DNA from: Litoribacter populi
Lineage (GTDB): Bacteria; Bacteroidota; Bacteroidia; Cytophagales; Cyclobacteriaceae
NCBI RefSeq assembly: GCF_007483685.1
Contig: NZ_VMKN01000002.1
Span: 211,452-275,451, forward strand
DNA: 64,000 nucleotides
Direction of reading: 5' to 3'
The notes below the pieces were generated by a model. That model saw only the letters and a program-made list of their open reading frames with translations, ran no database searches and had not been told where the DNA came from. The translations under genes and the position numbers were made by a program. Below, piece by piece: positions 46,561 to 55,401 of this stretch; positions within the stretch are counted from its first letter, which is position 1, and each line of letters starts with the position of its first letter.

Positions 46561-47844
46561 ATGAAAAAGTTATTACTATCTACATTAATGGCTGGTGCTT
46601 TAGCAGTTGGAGCTAATGCCCAGGACGACTTTAACAAGTGGTCGATCGATGTTAACGGTGGGTTCAATAAAGCTATGACGCCAATGACGCCAGGCTATTA
46701 TTCTCCTATCCTTAACCTTGGACATGGTGACGTTGGCGTCAGGTACATGTTCAATGAGAAATTTGGTGCGAAACTAGATTATGGTTTCGGAAGATTCGCT
46801 GAAGCAAGCCAGGACAACAATCCTGAGTTTGAGACTAATTACTACAGATTAAACCTCCAAGGGGTGGTTAACCTGGGTAGAATGATGAACTGGGAGACTT
46901 TCTCTCGTCGATTCAATCTATTGGGTCACGCCGGTGCTGGTATCGGTAGAATTACTCCTCAGCAGAACCTACATGCTGATTTTCAGGACAACGTGTACAA
47001 CTTGATGGCAGGTATCACCGGTCAAATCAGATTGAGCGACAGAATTGCCCTTAACGGTGACATCACCGCTATTGCAAACGGTCGTCAAGATGTGGCTTTC
47101 GATGGTGCTTCTGCAATCACTCCTGAGCACTTCAGCTACTACGGACCAAAAGCAACTTGGTGGACTGGTACTCTAGGTCTTTCATTCTACCTAGGTGGTA
47201 ACTCTACTCACGCTGACTGGTACGTAGCTGCAGACAAGTATGCTACTAAGGAAGAATTAGCTACTCAAATCGGTGAAATCAGAGACATGTTGAAAGACTC
47301 TGATGGTGACGGTATCCCTGACTACCTTGATAAGGAGCCTAACACTCCAGCTGGCGCTAGAGTAGATGCATTCGGTAGAACTTTGGACTCTGACGGTGAC
47401 GGTATCCCTGATCACTTGGATGAGTGTCCATTCGTACCTGGTCCTGCTTCTAACCAAGGATGTCCAGTTGAAGATGACGAAGACAGAGAAACTGACTTCT
47501 TCAAGCAAGCGATCAACGATGGTTATGTGAACGTATACTTCGCATTCGACAGCGCTAAGCCACTAGGATACTCTTCTTCTGCTGCTAACTATGTAGCTAA
47601 CTTCATGAAGAGAAACCCAGGTGTTAGTGTTGAGTTGAAAGGTTACGCTGACGAAATCGGTCCAGAAAACTACAACCAGAGACTATCTGAAAGAAGAGCT
47701 AAGTCTGTTTACGATCTATTGATCGCTACAGGTATTGATGCTTCAAGATTGACTTACAAAGGTTATGGCGAAGACACTAGCGTAGACAAGAAGTCTGCTG
47801 ATGCTCGTCAAATGGCTAGAAGAGTAAGCTTCGAAGTTCAATAA
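46561..47844 (+). CDS. OmpA-family outer membrane protein with TSP3 repeats
   Basis: 427-residue protein anchored in the outer membrane. A signal peptide (ending GANAQ) is followed by an 8-strand-type barrel (about residues 22-215), two calcium-type repeats DSDGDGIPD before residue 300 and a C-terminal OmpA domain. The peptidoglycan-binding signature is VELKGYADEIGPENYNQRLSERRA, written here in two parts: ELKGYADEIG and QRLSERRAKSVYD. Codon choice is strongly biased, suggesting high expression. It probably fixes the outer membrane to the wall. Confidence 0.93.
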   Translation: MKKLLLSTLMAGALAVGANAQDDFNKWSIDVNGGFNKAMTPMTPGYYSPILNLGHGDVGVRYMFNEKFGAKLDYGFGRFAEASQDNNPEFETNYYRLNLQGVVNLGRMMNWETFSRRFNLLGHAGAGIGRITPQQNLHADFQDNVYNLMAGITGQIRLSDRIALNGDITAIANGRQDVAFDGASAITPEHFSYYGPKATWWTGTLGLSFYLGGNSTHADWYVAADKYATKEELATQIGEIRDMLKDSDGDGIPDYLDKEPNTPAGARVDAFGRTLDSDGDGIPDHLDECPFVPGPASNQGCPVEDDEDRETDFFKQAINDGYVNVYFAFDSAKPLGYSSSAANYVANFMKRNPGVSVELKGYADEIGPENYNQRLSERRAKSVYDLLIATGIDASRLTYKGYGEDTSVDKKSADARQMARRVSFEVQ

Positions 47845-47864
47845 GCTATTGAAATAAGAAAATT

Positions 47865-47896
47865 AAACCCGATCTTTGCTGATCGGGTTTTTTTTT
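47865..47896 (+). terminator. Terminator after OmpA-family gene
   Basis: AAACCCGATC (47865-47874) pairs with GATCGGGTTT (47881-47890) around TTTGCT, followed by six more T. Confidence 0.95.
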
Positions 47897-47915
47897 GTTC
47901 AAATACTTAGTACCA

Positions 47916-48560
47916 ATGTTTATATTAAACCAGACCACCTCCATTGCCAACCAGTTTTTGGCGGATCTACGCAATGTTAACAGACAGCAGGACAGGATGC
48001 GATTTCGGCGTAACCTCGAGCGCTTGGGTGAAATCATGGCTTATGAAGTTTCCAAAAATCTCCCTTTTGTAACTCATACTATCTCAACCCCTTTGGAGGA
48101 TACAGAAGCAAAAAAGCTAAAGGATAATCCTGTAATCATCTCAGTTATGAGAGCTGCCATCCCTTTCTACCAGGGAATCCTCAATTACTTTGACGAGGCT
48201 GACAGCGGTTTCATAGGAGCATACAGAAAAGAAATTGAAGGACAGAGTTTAAAAATTGACCTGGATTACATAGCCGCTCCATCCATTGAGGGTAAGGAGG
48301 TCTTGATCGTAGACCCCATGCTCGCCACTGGCGGTTCTCTCCTCACTAGTATCAATCATCTTTTGGCTAACGGCACCCCTAAAAAACTTCATATCATAGC
48401 AGCTATCGCAGCCCCGGAGGGCATTGAGCATGTAAAGCAAAATCTTGACCTCCCTCATGAGTTCTGGCTTTGCGCTCTGGATGAAAAATTGAATGAAAAA
48501 TCCTACATCGTTCCAGGATTGGGCGATGCCGGGGACTTAGCCTTTGGACAAAAGCTCTAA
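47916..48560 (+). CDS. upp: Uracil phosphoribosyltransferase
   Basis: Pyrimidine salvage: uracil plus PRPP to UMP. I start at the ATG at 47916 (MFILNQTTSIANQFL); the frame extends upstream only to a TTG in the preceding terminator. 214 residues. The PRPP motif VLIVDPMLATGGSL and the C-terminal uracil-site PGLGDAGDLAFG are present. It is followed after 2 bp by the antiporter gene. Confidence 0.94.
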   Translation: MFILNQTTSIANQFLADLRNVNRQQDRMRFRRNLERLGEIMAYEVSKNLPFVTHTISTPLEDTEAKKLKDNPVIISVMRAAIPFYQGILNYFDEADSGFIGAYRKEIEGQSLKIDLDYIAAPSIEGKEVLIVDPMLATGGSLLTSINHLLANGTPKKLHIIAAIAAPEGIEHVKQNLDLPHEFWLCALDEKLNEKSYIVPGLGDAGDLAFGQKL

Positions 48561-48562
48561 GA

Positions 48563-49492
48563 ATGGTTTACTTATTTTTATTGGTTGGCCTCCTAATCCT
48601 ATTATTAGGAGGAAAATATCTGGTAGATGGAGCTTCGGCTATCGCCGGTAAACTTGGTCTTAGCCCAGGGCTAATCGGCCTGACAGTTGTTTCATTTGGC
48701 ACCTCGGCACCTGAGCTCTTGGTAAGTGTCTCCGCCGCCCTCAAAGGCAATAGTGACATTGCATTGGGCAATGTCATCGGTTCCAATATATCCAACATTT
48801 CATTGGTGCTAGGCACCAGTGCCATAATCTTTCCCATATCACTTCCAAGGTCAGTCATCAAGTTGGATTATGTCTTCACTTTGGTGGTCAGTATTCTATT
48901 CTATCTATTAGCCATCAACGGAATCATTTCCTATTTCGAAGGGATTATTTTGGTCACTTTACTGATTTTGGTCAATTTCTACTTTTTTAAAAAAATAGAA
49001 AGAATCCCTGAAGATCCCGATGACCTAGATATGGTCAAAATCAGAGAGGCATCCATTTGGAAATCTATAGGGCTAATTTTGTTGGGAATTGCCGGCCTAT
49101 ACTGGGGTTCTGATCTTTTTGTGGAAAACAGCATAGTAATCGCCCAGACCTTCGGCATAAGTGATCGCGTGATCGGGGTGACCATCATTGCGATCGGCAC
49201 TAGTCTTCCTGAGTTGGTCACCTCAGTAATGGCGGCTTTGAAAAAACATACAGACATAGCCTTGGGCAACATCCTTGGCAGCAATATGATGAATATCCTG
49301 GCCATCATCGGCATCACCGCCATAGTGAGCCCTATTGAGGTTTCTCAGATATTTCTGACAAATGACTTCATTTGGATGTTAGGGTTTACCATAGTATTAC
49401 TACCTATTATCCTGACTAAACTTAGGATCTCCAGATGGGAAGGGGCGCTACTAGTGGGTGGATATATTTTTTATATCGCCTTACTTATATGA
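48563..49492 (+). CDS. Calcium/sodium antiporter (CaCA family, YrbG-like)
   Basis: 309-residue exchanger with about ten membrane helices and the two alpha-repeats that form the ion site. Repeat 1 has SFGTSAPELLVS and GNVIGSNISNI; repeat 2 has AIGTSLPELVTS and GNILGSNMMNI. The paired Glu residues in the PEL motifs are the ion ligands. It lies 2 bp after upp, and its stop overlaps the next start (ATGA). Confidence 0.94.
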   Translation: MVYLFLLVGLLILLLGGKYLVDGASAIAGKLGLSPGLIGLTVVSFGTSAPELLVSVSAALKGNSDIALGNVIGSNISNISLVLGTSAIIFPISLPRSVIKLDYVFTLVVSILFYLLAINGIISYFEGIILVTLLILVNFYFFKKIERIPEDPDDLDMVKIREASIWKSIGLILLGIAGLYWGSDLFVENSIVIAQTFGISDRVIGVTIIAIGTSLPELVTSVMAALKKHTDIALGNILGSNMMNILAIIGITAIVSPIEVSQIFLTNDFIWMLGFTIVLLPIILTKLRISRWEGALLVGGYIFYIALLI

Positions 49493-50016
49493 TAGAGTAT
49501 ATCCTGACTTATTTGACCATTTACTTTTTCTGCTTGTTCAAATTTATCGCAGGGCCAGTTTTAGGTACTGCTGCGGGCTTCTCTATATTCGAAATGGTCA
49601 CTGTTACCGTTGCAGGAATGATGAGCAGTGTGGTAGGCTTTACCTATCTTGGGCAGAGGTTAAGAGTTAGGTATCAGAGAATCTTTAATCCCCAAAGAAA
49701 ACTCTTCACCAAAAATAACAGAAGAATAGTCAAGGTATGGCGAAATTTCGGTGCCATCGGGGTAGCAGCCATTACTCCTTTAATACTTACCCCGATTGGA
49801 GGAACTATAATAATGAACTCATTTGGGATAAAGAAAAAGAAAATTTTCATCTATATGTTTGCAAGCAGTATACTCTGGGCTACTTTCTTTTCATCCTGTC
49901 TAGATTTGCTTCTGCAAATTCCTGTATTGAGGCCTTACCTTACTCAGGCAGCTCTTCATCTGGGAGAATTTCAATATCTTGAATCAATACCCGCTTGGCA
50001 ATTTGCTGTCCTGTAA
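49489..50016 (+). CDS. Small membrane protein, uncharacterised
   Basis: 175 residues from the ATG at 49489, which overlaps the antiporter stop as ATGA; the frame extends further upstream but that would sit inside the antiporter gene. Three or four hydrophobic segments (e.g. AGPVLGTAAGFSIFEMVTVT, AITPLILTPIGGTIIMNSFG, IYMFASSILWATFFSS). The central repeats recall small membrane export proteins, but I do not recognise the family. Its 3' end overlaps the convergent serine dehydratase gene by 77 bp. Confidence 0.7.
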   Translation: MIEYILTYLTIYFFCLFKFIAGPVLGTAAGFSIFEMVTVTVAGMMSSVVGFTYLGQRLRVRYQRIFNPQRKLFTKNNRRIVKVWRNFGAIGVAAITPLILTPIGGTIIMNSFGIKKKKIFIYMFASSILWATFFSSCLDLLLQIPVLRPYLTQAALHLGEFQYLESIPAWQFAVL

Positions 50017-50848
50017 GAGTGGCAGCTAGTCCTCCCAAAGCTGTTTCCTTGTATTTGTTTTCCATGCTCGCGCCTATTTCTCCCATTGCTTCCACACACT
50101 CATCCACCGGTATTACGGCATCCACATCTGCTAATGCAATTTGAGCAGAAGAGTTAGCGATAGCCGCTGCACTGGCATTTCTCACCACACAAGGGATTTC
50201 CACTAATCCTGCAACGGGGTCACAGACCAAGCCCAACATACATTGGATGGTAATTCCCACAGCGTTAAATACCTGCTCGATTGATCCTCCCAGACAAAAA
50301 ACCATCGCACCGGCCGCCATTGCTGCAGCAGATCCGGTTTCCGCTTGACAACCTCCAACAGCACCTGCCAAACTCGCATTTTGCTCAATGATCAAAGCAA
50401 TACCTGCACCCACCAATAATCCTTCGACTATTGACTCATCCGGGAGATCATGAATTTCCTGAAGGGTGTAAAGGGTCCCAGGCAGAATTCCCGACGCTCC
50501 TGCAGTAGGCGCTGCCACAACTCTGCCCATACAACTGTTGACCTCTTTAGCGGCCAAAGCCCGGGAAATTAGCTTTTGAAATTCAGGGGATAAAACTGCC
50601 AATTTATGATTATAAACTTTTTTAGCCCCATTGTTGATCATTCCTGATCTACTGGTCATTTCTTCACGAAGCCCAGTATCCACCGCTTCCCTCATCACTT
50701 GGTAAGCTTGGAGAATCCCAGCACGTATAGCATTTTCCTCCTTGTTCTTTTGCTCTACCTCATACTCAATCACGGGTTGATAAAGGGGGACATTTTTATC
50801 TTCACAATAGGCCTTCCAGCCCTTGAATGTTTCAAAAAGAAAACTCAT
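49940..50848 (-). CDS. sdaAA: L-serine ammonia-lyase, iron-sulfur type, alpha subunit
   Basis: Deaminates L-serine to pyruvate and ammonia using an oxygen-labile 4Fe-4S cluster. The 302-residue protein carries the alpha-domain cysteines in NSCMGR, GGCQAETG and GLVCDPVAGLVEIPC, and the catalytic-loop signature APTAGASGILPGT. Being the alpha domain alone, it needs a beta subunit encoded elsewhere, or may act as a short single-chain form. The last 77 bp overlap the opposite-strand membrane protein gene. Confidence 0.9.
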   Translation of the reverse strand: MSFLFETFKGWKAYCEDKNVPLYQPVIEYEVEQKNKEENAIRAGILQAYQVMREAVDTGLREEMTSRSGMINNGAKKVYNHKLAVLSPEFQKLISRALAAKEVNSCMGRVVAAPTAGASGILPGTLYTLQEIHDLPDESIVEGLLVGAGIALIIEQNASLAGAVGGCQAETGSAAAMAAGAMVFCLGGSIEQVFNAVGITIQCMLGLVCDPVAGLVEIPCVVRNASAAAIANSSAQIALADVDAVIPVDECVEAMGEIGASMENKYKETALGGLAATLTGQQIAKRVLIQDIEILPDEELPE

Positions 50849-50971
50849 GTTATTTTGGGTTTAGATGATCGTTACTTTTAAAACCTTACATTTCGGTAAG
50901 GAATTCCAAAGCCTGATTCTTTATACAAACTTAATTAAAATTATACTGTTTCAGCATGCCTGGCTTAAAAC

Positions 50972-51001
50972 AAAAAACCCCGATCAATTATGACCGAGGT
51001 T
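50972..51001 (-). terminator. Terminator of the sigma/anti-sigma-like/FKBP operon
   Basis: On the minus strand AACCTCGGTC (51001-50992) pairs with GATCGGGGTT (50985-50976), including two G-U pairs, followed by TTTTTT. It lies 45 bp after the FKBP stop. Confidence 0.85.
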
Positions 51002-51045
51002 TCCAGAAAATCTACTGCCTGTCGCTAGGCTAGCAACACCCAAGC

Positions 51046-52017
51046 TTAATCCGCGTTTCGTTCTACCTTTTTTATCGTTGTGTTAAAGCGAATAGGTTCA
51101 AAAGGTCTAACTCTATCCAAAATCAACTCCCTTTTAAAAAGGTCCTCTCTGATAGTATGGGGAATAACCTGTGTACTTGCGCCATAAGCCAATTGTGAAG
51201 GTGCAATGATTTCGAGATGAGTATTTGTTGTAAAACCTTTTACGCTTAAATCCAAAAACTTCAAGTTGTCCGGAACTCCCACACGGTAAGCAAAGCTTCC
51301 ATTTTCTGCTTCTCCTTTACCGAAGTGCTCCGGATCGCTCAGTTCATAAATCTTATAATTGACAGTGACACGATCTCCGGATGCAACTACCTTACCATCC
51401 GCATCCCCCTGCTCAAACACTTTTATATAAGCCCCACTTTCATGCTTTTCAAAACCCTCTATAGAATTTTGCGCGAGATACTGCTGAATCCGCTGATCTT
51501 CTATCTCAGCCACCTCCTCTTTGGTATAGACATTGGCAAATTCAACCCGGATATCTAAATTACTATTGGGTAGGATCAATTGTTGATACTGATACTCTCC
51601 ATAGGCCAAATGGGATGGAGCATACACATTCAAAATCTCACCCTCACTTGCCAATCCGGCCACAAAGTTGAGAACTCTAGGGACCATTCCGGCTTCACCA
51701 TGCAAGAAAATAAGTGGGTCTCCATCCTCAGGTGAATGTGAATCCACGATTTTGCCATCTAAGGTTTTGATTCTATAATAGATACCTACAATTGAATTAT
51801 TGGTAATCTGTGGGGCACCATCATTTTCCAATTCTTTAGTATAATAATAGCCCACTTGCGTTTTGGTGGCCTCAATATTATTTGACTCCATATAAGCTTT
51901 CAACAAAGCCTCATCCCTTTCCCAAATCTTATCCACTTCATTTTCCATTGGACTAAGACAGGAGCTCATCCCCAAGCCGACTACCGCAGCGGTCACTGTT
52001 TTCAAAATAGCATTCAT
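51046..52017 (-). CDS. Tandem FKBP-type peptidyl-prolyl isomerase lipoprotein
   Basis: 323-residue lipoprotein: signal with lipobox GLGMSSC (Cys20). Two FKBP domains follow. The first (about residues 65-160) contains TLDGKIVDSHSPEDGDPL and YAPSHLAYGEYQ. The second (about 205-310) contains GDRVTVNYKIYEL and APSQLAYGAST. FKBPs catalyse proline isomerisation and act as periplasmic chaperones. The start is 15 bp after the stop of the dual-membrane protein gene, so it is the third gene of the sigma-factor operon. Confidence 0.88.
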   Translation of the reverse strand: MNAILKTVTAAVVGLGMSSCLSPMENEVDKIWERDEALLKAYMESNNIEATKTQVGYYYTKELENDGAPQITNNSIVGIYYRIKTLDGKIVDSHSPEDGDPLIFLHGEAGMVPRVLNFVAGLASEGEILNVYAPSHLAYGEYQYQQLILPNSNLDIRVEFANVYTKEEVAEIEDQRIQQYLAQNSIEGFEKHESGAYIKVFEQGDADGKVVASGDRVTVNYKIYELSDPEHFGKGEAENGSFAYRVGVPDNLKFLDLSVKGFTTNTHLEIIAPSQLAYGASTQVIPHTIREDLFKRELILDRVRPFEPIRFNTTIKKVERNAD

Positions 52018-52032
52018 ATAGTTATTGTTAAT

Positions 52033-53415
52033 TTATTTTCTGAATTGGAAATTCATCCTCAAGTTGATACCCCCGATGGAAAACTGCTGATCGATAAAGG
52101 TCATGTTTCCAAGTGGCATTTTGTAGAAAGGTTCTATTGACAGGAAGGTCCCGTTGGTCAGGTTATGCTCATAGCCGAAGGACAAGTTAAGCATGCGGCC
52201 CAAATCCACTCCTCCTTCTCCCCCGTCCGGTGTCAGCTCATTCGAAATTACTGCATCTACCGCATTGGTCTGGGGACCGAATCCAAAACTTGGCTGAGAA
52301 TAGCTCTCTACCGTGGTCTGGTTGAGATAAACCATGCTCGAAAGGCCACTAATCACATATAGACCCGCTTGTGGCCTGTCCAATACTTTATATTTCAAAT
52401 TGATAGGTATATCCAGATTGGCAATAGTCAGCTCATAACTCCTCGTAGCCGGAACCGAAGCACTTGCCGAAGATAGCGTCATGGCGCTCGAAACACCTTG
52501 AGGCCCCATGGCATTCCTGGTATAAGCTGCACTTACTTCCATCAATTGCTGATTTTGCTGAGGCACCATACTTTGCCGGGCATACGTTACTCCCACATCC
52601 ACTTTTAGCCGTTTACTTAAAGGAATCTCAGACATCACCCCAGCACCCAGGTTAAGCCCCATGCTGGTATTGGAGTTTGACTGGGGGGCTACCAGCACGC
52701 CAAGCCTCATTTGATTCGTATTTTTCTTTTTCTCCAATTCCGCGGCATCGGCCATAGACCAATCCTGCAATTTTCTTTTTGCCTCCTGTTCGGTCATCAG
52801 GTTATCAGCCTGCTTGTCTTCTTTATCTGCTATTACAACAATAGTGGTTGCCAAATTATTCTGTAAGTCAGGATTTGCCCTTTCTACAACCTCACCCATT
52901 GCCAATGATTTATCAGGCATTTCGAAGCTTCCAAGTTGTGGAAGGTTACCCGTCTCAAGAGGCATAAATGGTTCCGCTTCAATTGGTGTGAAAGTTTCCG
53001 CTTCTGCCACCAGTGGAGCTATTGGATTGTTATTCACCTTTGGTTCAACCTTTCGAGGAGAAGGTTTATGTTGTGTTTCAGCAGGAACGGTCTCCAGCTC
53101 TTGCTGCTGAGCATCTTCCTCTACATCGCTCTTTTGAGTTGGTTTTGGCTCATTCGCTTTAGGGCTTACATTTTCTGCCACTATAGCCGGCTGATCATTT
53201 ACTCCCATTTCAGGCAAAAGGAAAACACCCAACACCATACATGCGGCAGCCAAACCTGCTACTAACCATGGCCAGAACAAAACTTTTTTTGTTTTTGGCT
53301 TATCGAAAAAGGCATCAGAAAACTTCTCCCATTCCTTGGGATCCGCCTCCTCGTGATAATCATCGAAGGAGGCTTTTATTTTCGCCGCCAGTCGTTTATC
53401 GAACTGCTCCTTCAT
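52033..53415 (-). CDS. Dual-membrane anti-sigma-like protein with outer membrane barrel
   Basis: 460-residue protein with an unusual plan. Residues 1-44 are charged and helical (MKEQFDKRLAAKIKASFDDY with a later PKEWEKFSDAFF) and lack a signal peptide. One hydrophobic helix follows at about 46-68, then a Pro/Glu/Gln-rich unstructured linker (about 70-230), and a C-terminal region with outer-membrane beta-barrel strands (about 235-460, ending INLRMNFQFRK). Its start overlaps the sigma-factor gene by 20 bp. It matches the Dma-type anti-sigma design reported in Bacteroides, which spans both membranes. Orthology is inferred. Confidence 0.75.
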   Translation of the reverse strand: MKEQFDKRLAAKIKASFDDYHEEADPKEWEKFSDAFFDKPKTKKVLFWPWLVAGLAAACMVLGVFLLPEMGVNDQPAIVAENVSPKANEPKPTQKSDVEEDAQQQELETVPAETQHKPSPRKVEPKVNNNPIAPLVAEAETFTPIEAEPFMPLETGNLPQLGSFEMPDKSLAMGEVVERANPDLQNNLATTIVVIADKEDKQADNLMTEQEAKRKLQDWSMADAAELEKKKNTNQMRLGVLVAPQSNSNTSMGLNLGAGVMSEIPLSKRLKVDVGVTYARQSMVPQQNQQLMEVSAAYTRNAMGPQGVSSAMTLSSASASVPATRSYELTIANLDIPINLKYKVLDRPQAGLYVISGLSSMVYLNQTTVESYSQPSFGFGPQTNAVDAVISNELTPDGGEGGVDLGRMLNLSFGYEHNLTNGTFLSIEPFYKMPLGNMTFIDQQFSIGGINLRMNFQFRK

Positions 53416-53962
53416 CCCTTATTTCATTTAATGCTATAAATTTTTCTCTCAATTTCTGCTTGGCTCTAGCCAGATAGGTTCTGGAGGAACTGCTAGGAAA
53501 ACCCAGCTCTTCTCCAATTTCCTTATGCGAAAAGCCTTCAATCTCATACATATTGAATACGATTCTCAGTATTTCCGGCAATTCGCGAAGCATCCCCAAT
53601 ATTTCCTCCTTGGTCAGATCATCCACAGCATCCGAATCATAAGATTCCGCGGCAGCCTTATCAATTTCCAGCACAGCGTAATGCTTTTGGTTCTTGCGGT
53701 AATTGTCAATGGATGTATTGATGATTATCCTGCGAAACCAGCCCTTGAAGCTGCTTCCTGTGGAATATTGGTCCAGTTTGTTGAAAGCTTTGAGGTAACT
53801 GTCGTTAACTACCTCGCAGGCTTCATCACGGGTATTGGTATATCGAAGGGCAACGCTCATGGCATAGCCATAGAAATGCCTGTAAAGCTTTTCTATCGCT
53901 GCTGCATTTCCGCTTTTTGCTTCCTTGATTAAATGTTGCTCCAAACTGCCGTAATTTTCCAA
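53396..53962 (-). CDS. ECF RNA polymerase sigma factor (sigma-70 family)
   Basis: 188-residue group IV sigma factor. Region 2 (about residues 20-90) has GYAMSVALRYTNTRDEACEV and DSYLKAFNKLDQY. Region 4 (about 125-180) has LPEILRIVFNMYEIEGFSHK and IGEELGFPSSSSRTYLARAK. The start is a TTG at 53962; an in-frame TAG lies just upstream, and a second TTG at 53944 is possible. Its 3' end overlaps the anti-sigma-like gene by 20 bp, the classic coupling of sigma and anti-sigma genes. It is the first gene of the operon with that protein and the FKBP lipoprotein. Confidence 0.92.
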   Translation of the reverse strand: MENYGSLEQHLIKEAKSGNAAAIEKLYRHFYGYAMSVALRYTNTRDEACEVVNDSYLKAFNKLDQYSTGSSFKGWFRRIIINTSIDNYRKNQKHYAVLEIDKAAAESYDSDAVDDLTKEEILGMLRELPEILRIVFNMYEIEGFSHKEIGEELGFPSSSSRTYLARAKQKLREKFIALNEIRDEGAVR

Positions 53963-54010
53963 CTTCTACTAAGACGAGGTACTCTGGGAGAGTGCTACAA
54001 TATTATCAAA

Positions 54011-54045
54011 AAAAGAAAGGATTGATTCACAATCCTTTCTTTTTT
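54011..54045 (-). terminator. Terminator after osmC-like gene
   Basis: AAAAGAAAGGATTG (54011-54024) pairs with CAATCCTTTCTTTT (54030-54043). The minus strand continues with T residues. It lies beyond heptad array 2. Confidence 0.88.
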
Positions 54046-54084
54046 CTTGAGAGATTCTTAGTCAGTATCTAAATTGGCCGCTTG

Positions 54085-54133
54085 ATTCGATCTCCGGCCT
54101 CCCGTCCTCCGTCTTCGGTCTTCGGTCTTCGGT
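54085..54133 (-). repeat. Heptad repeat array 2 (seven units, minus strand)
   Basis: On the minus strand the units, in order, are ACCGAAG three times, ACGGAGG, ACGGGAG, GCCGGAG and ATCGAAT. The array starts within one base of the stop codon of the OsmC-like gene, in sense orientation, and ends before the terminator. Confidence 0.8.
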
Positions 54134-54134
54134 C

Positions 54135-54539
54135 TTAAAAATTAAAAACCACATTTTGCTTGATGGCTGGGTCAATGCTCAATGCCACAGGGCAAGTCTT
54201 GGCGGCATTTTTCAGCTTCTGCAAAAGCTTGGAATCTTCTGGCGCATTTTTCCAGTGAAATTCAACATGGATTTCAGATATTTTTCTCGGATCAGACTGC
54301 ATGACCTTGGTAGTTTCCCATTCCAAACCGTCAAGATCATTCCCGTCGCGACGAGCCACAATTCCCATTATGGTAACCATACAGTTCGCCAATGCGGCGG
54401 CTACGAGGTCGGTAGGTGAAAAAGCCTGTCCCTGGCCGTTGTTGTCAAGTGGGGCATCGGTCAGAATGGAGATTCCGGATTGCAGGTGCTCGGAGGTAGT
54501 GCGTAAATTTCCTAAATAGGAGCTTTTTATAGTCGGCAT
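54135..54539 (-). CDS. OsmC-family peroxiredoxin-like protein
   Basis: 134-residue thiol peroxidase fold. The two redox cysteines are present: Cys53 in AAALANCMVTIMG and Cys116 in AKTCPVALSI. Family role: reduces organic hydroperoxides using lipoyl or other dithiols. The gene is monocistronic; its stop is followed directly by heptad array 2 and then a hairpin terminator. Confidence 0.92.
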   Translation of the reverse strand: MPTIKSSYLGNLRTTSEHLQSGISILTDAPLDNNGQGQAFSPTDLVAAALANCMVTIMGIVARRDGNDLDGLEWETTKVMQSDPRKISEIHVEFHWKNAPEDSKLLQKLKNAAKTCPVALSIDPAIKQNVVFNF

Positions 54540-54608
54540 AAACAGTTACTTTTAATTTAAAGTTTATAACTTGAGCGACAAAATTAGCGTTAAATTCCAT
54601 AGAAATAT

Positions 54609-55340
54609 ATGGCAAAATCAGCAAAATATCTTTTTCTTTTCCTGCTCTTGGGTATCAGCCATTTTTCCTTTGCCCAGCGAGAGGATGCCGGAGACTACGA
54701 TTATGACCGGGAAGTTCTCTTTGGTGTCAACAAAAACACTAATGGAGGCCTGATAGGTGGGGTAAATATCAAAATCGGAACCCGTTTGACTGATGACCTA
54801 TTTCAGTTTTATGGTTTGGAATTGGTAAATGTGAAAAATCCCAAAGAAGTGCGGGAGAATACCCCCTATGGGAACAGCTATATTTTTGGAAAATCCAATT
54901 ACCTCTATTCAATTAGACCCCATTATGGGCGGGAACTTATACTGTTTAAAAAAGCTCCCCAACAAGGCGTCCAAATTTCCATTCTCTCGGCGATAGGCCC
55001 ATCTATTGGAGTGATTGCGCCGTATTATGTGGAATATTTTGCCAGTAGAACAGAAACAGTCAGGGGTCAATATGATCCTGAATTAGTGAGAAGCAGGTTT
55101 GATATTACAGGCCCAGGCCGGATTTTCGAAGGCATCGGAGAGTCTGAGCTCGCCATTGGGGGACATGCCAAGGCGGCCCTTTCCTTTGAGTTTGGGGTTT
55201 TCAAAAGCAATGTAACCGGAATGGAACTAGGATACCTGTTTGAGGGTTTTCATAAAACACCGGAAATCATGCCTACAGTAGAAAATAGGCAGTTTTTCCA
55301 CTCAGTTTACTTCACCCTTTTCTATGGGTTTAGGAAATAG
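54609..55340 (+). CDS. Secreted beta-barrel-like protein of unknown function
   Basis: 243-residue exported protein: signal peptide ending HFSFAQ, then alternating strands with glycine and aromatic residues (e.g. GLIGGVNIKIGTRLTDDLFQ, SILSAIGPSIGVIAPYYVEY) and a C-terminus HSVYFTLFYGFRK typical of an outer-membrane barrel. No known domain recognised. It lies upstream of lipA on the same strand, but a promoter-like box sits between them. Function unknown. Confidence 0.7.
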   Translation: MAKSAKYLFLFLLLGISHFSFAQREDAGDYDYDREVLFGVNKNTNGGLIGGVNIKIGTRLTDDLFQFYGLELVNVKNPKEVRENTPYGNSYIFGKSNYLYSIRPHYGRELILFKKAPQQGVQISILSAIGPSIGVIAPYYVEYFASRTETVRGQYDPELVRSRFDITGPGRIFEGIGESELAIGGHAKAALSFEFGVFKSNVTGMELGYLFEGFHKTPEIMPTVENRQFFHSVYFTLFYGFRK

Positions 55341-55349
55341 GCAAGGATG

Positions 55350-55380
55350 TTGGGTTTTGCGCCCATTATCCTTAATTTTG
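55350..55380 (+). promoter_or_regulatory. Putative lipA promoter
   Basis: TAATTTTG (55373-55380) matches the -7 consensus, with TTG (55350-55352) 20 bp upstream. The lipA ATG is 21 bp further on, so the 5' leader would be very short. Confidence 0.45.
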
Positions 55381-55401
55381 CGATAAGCTAAGACAATATA
55401 G

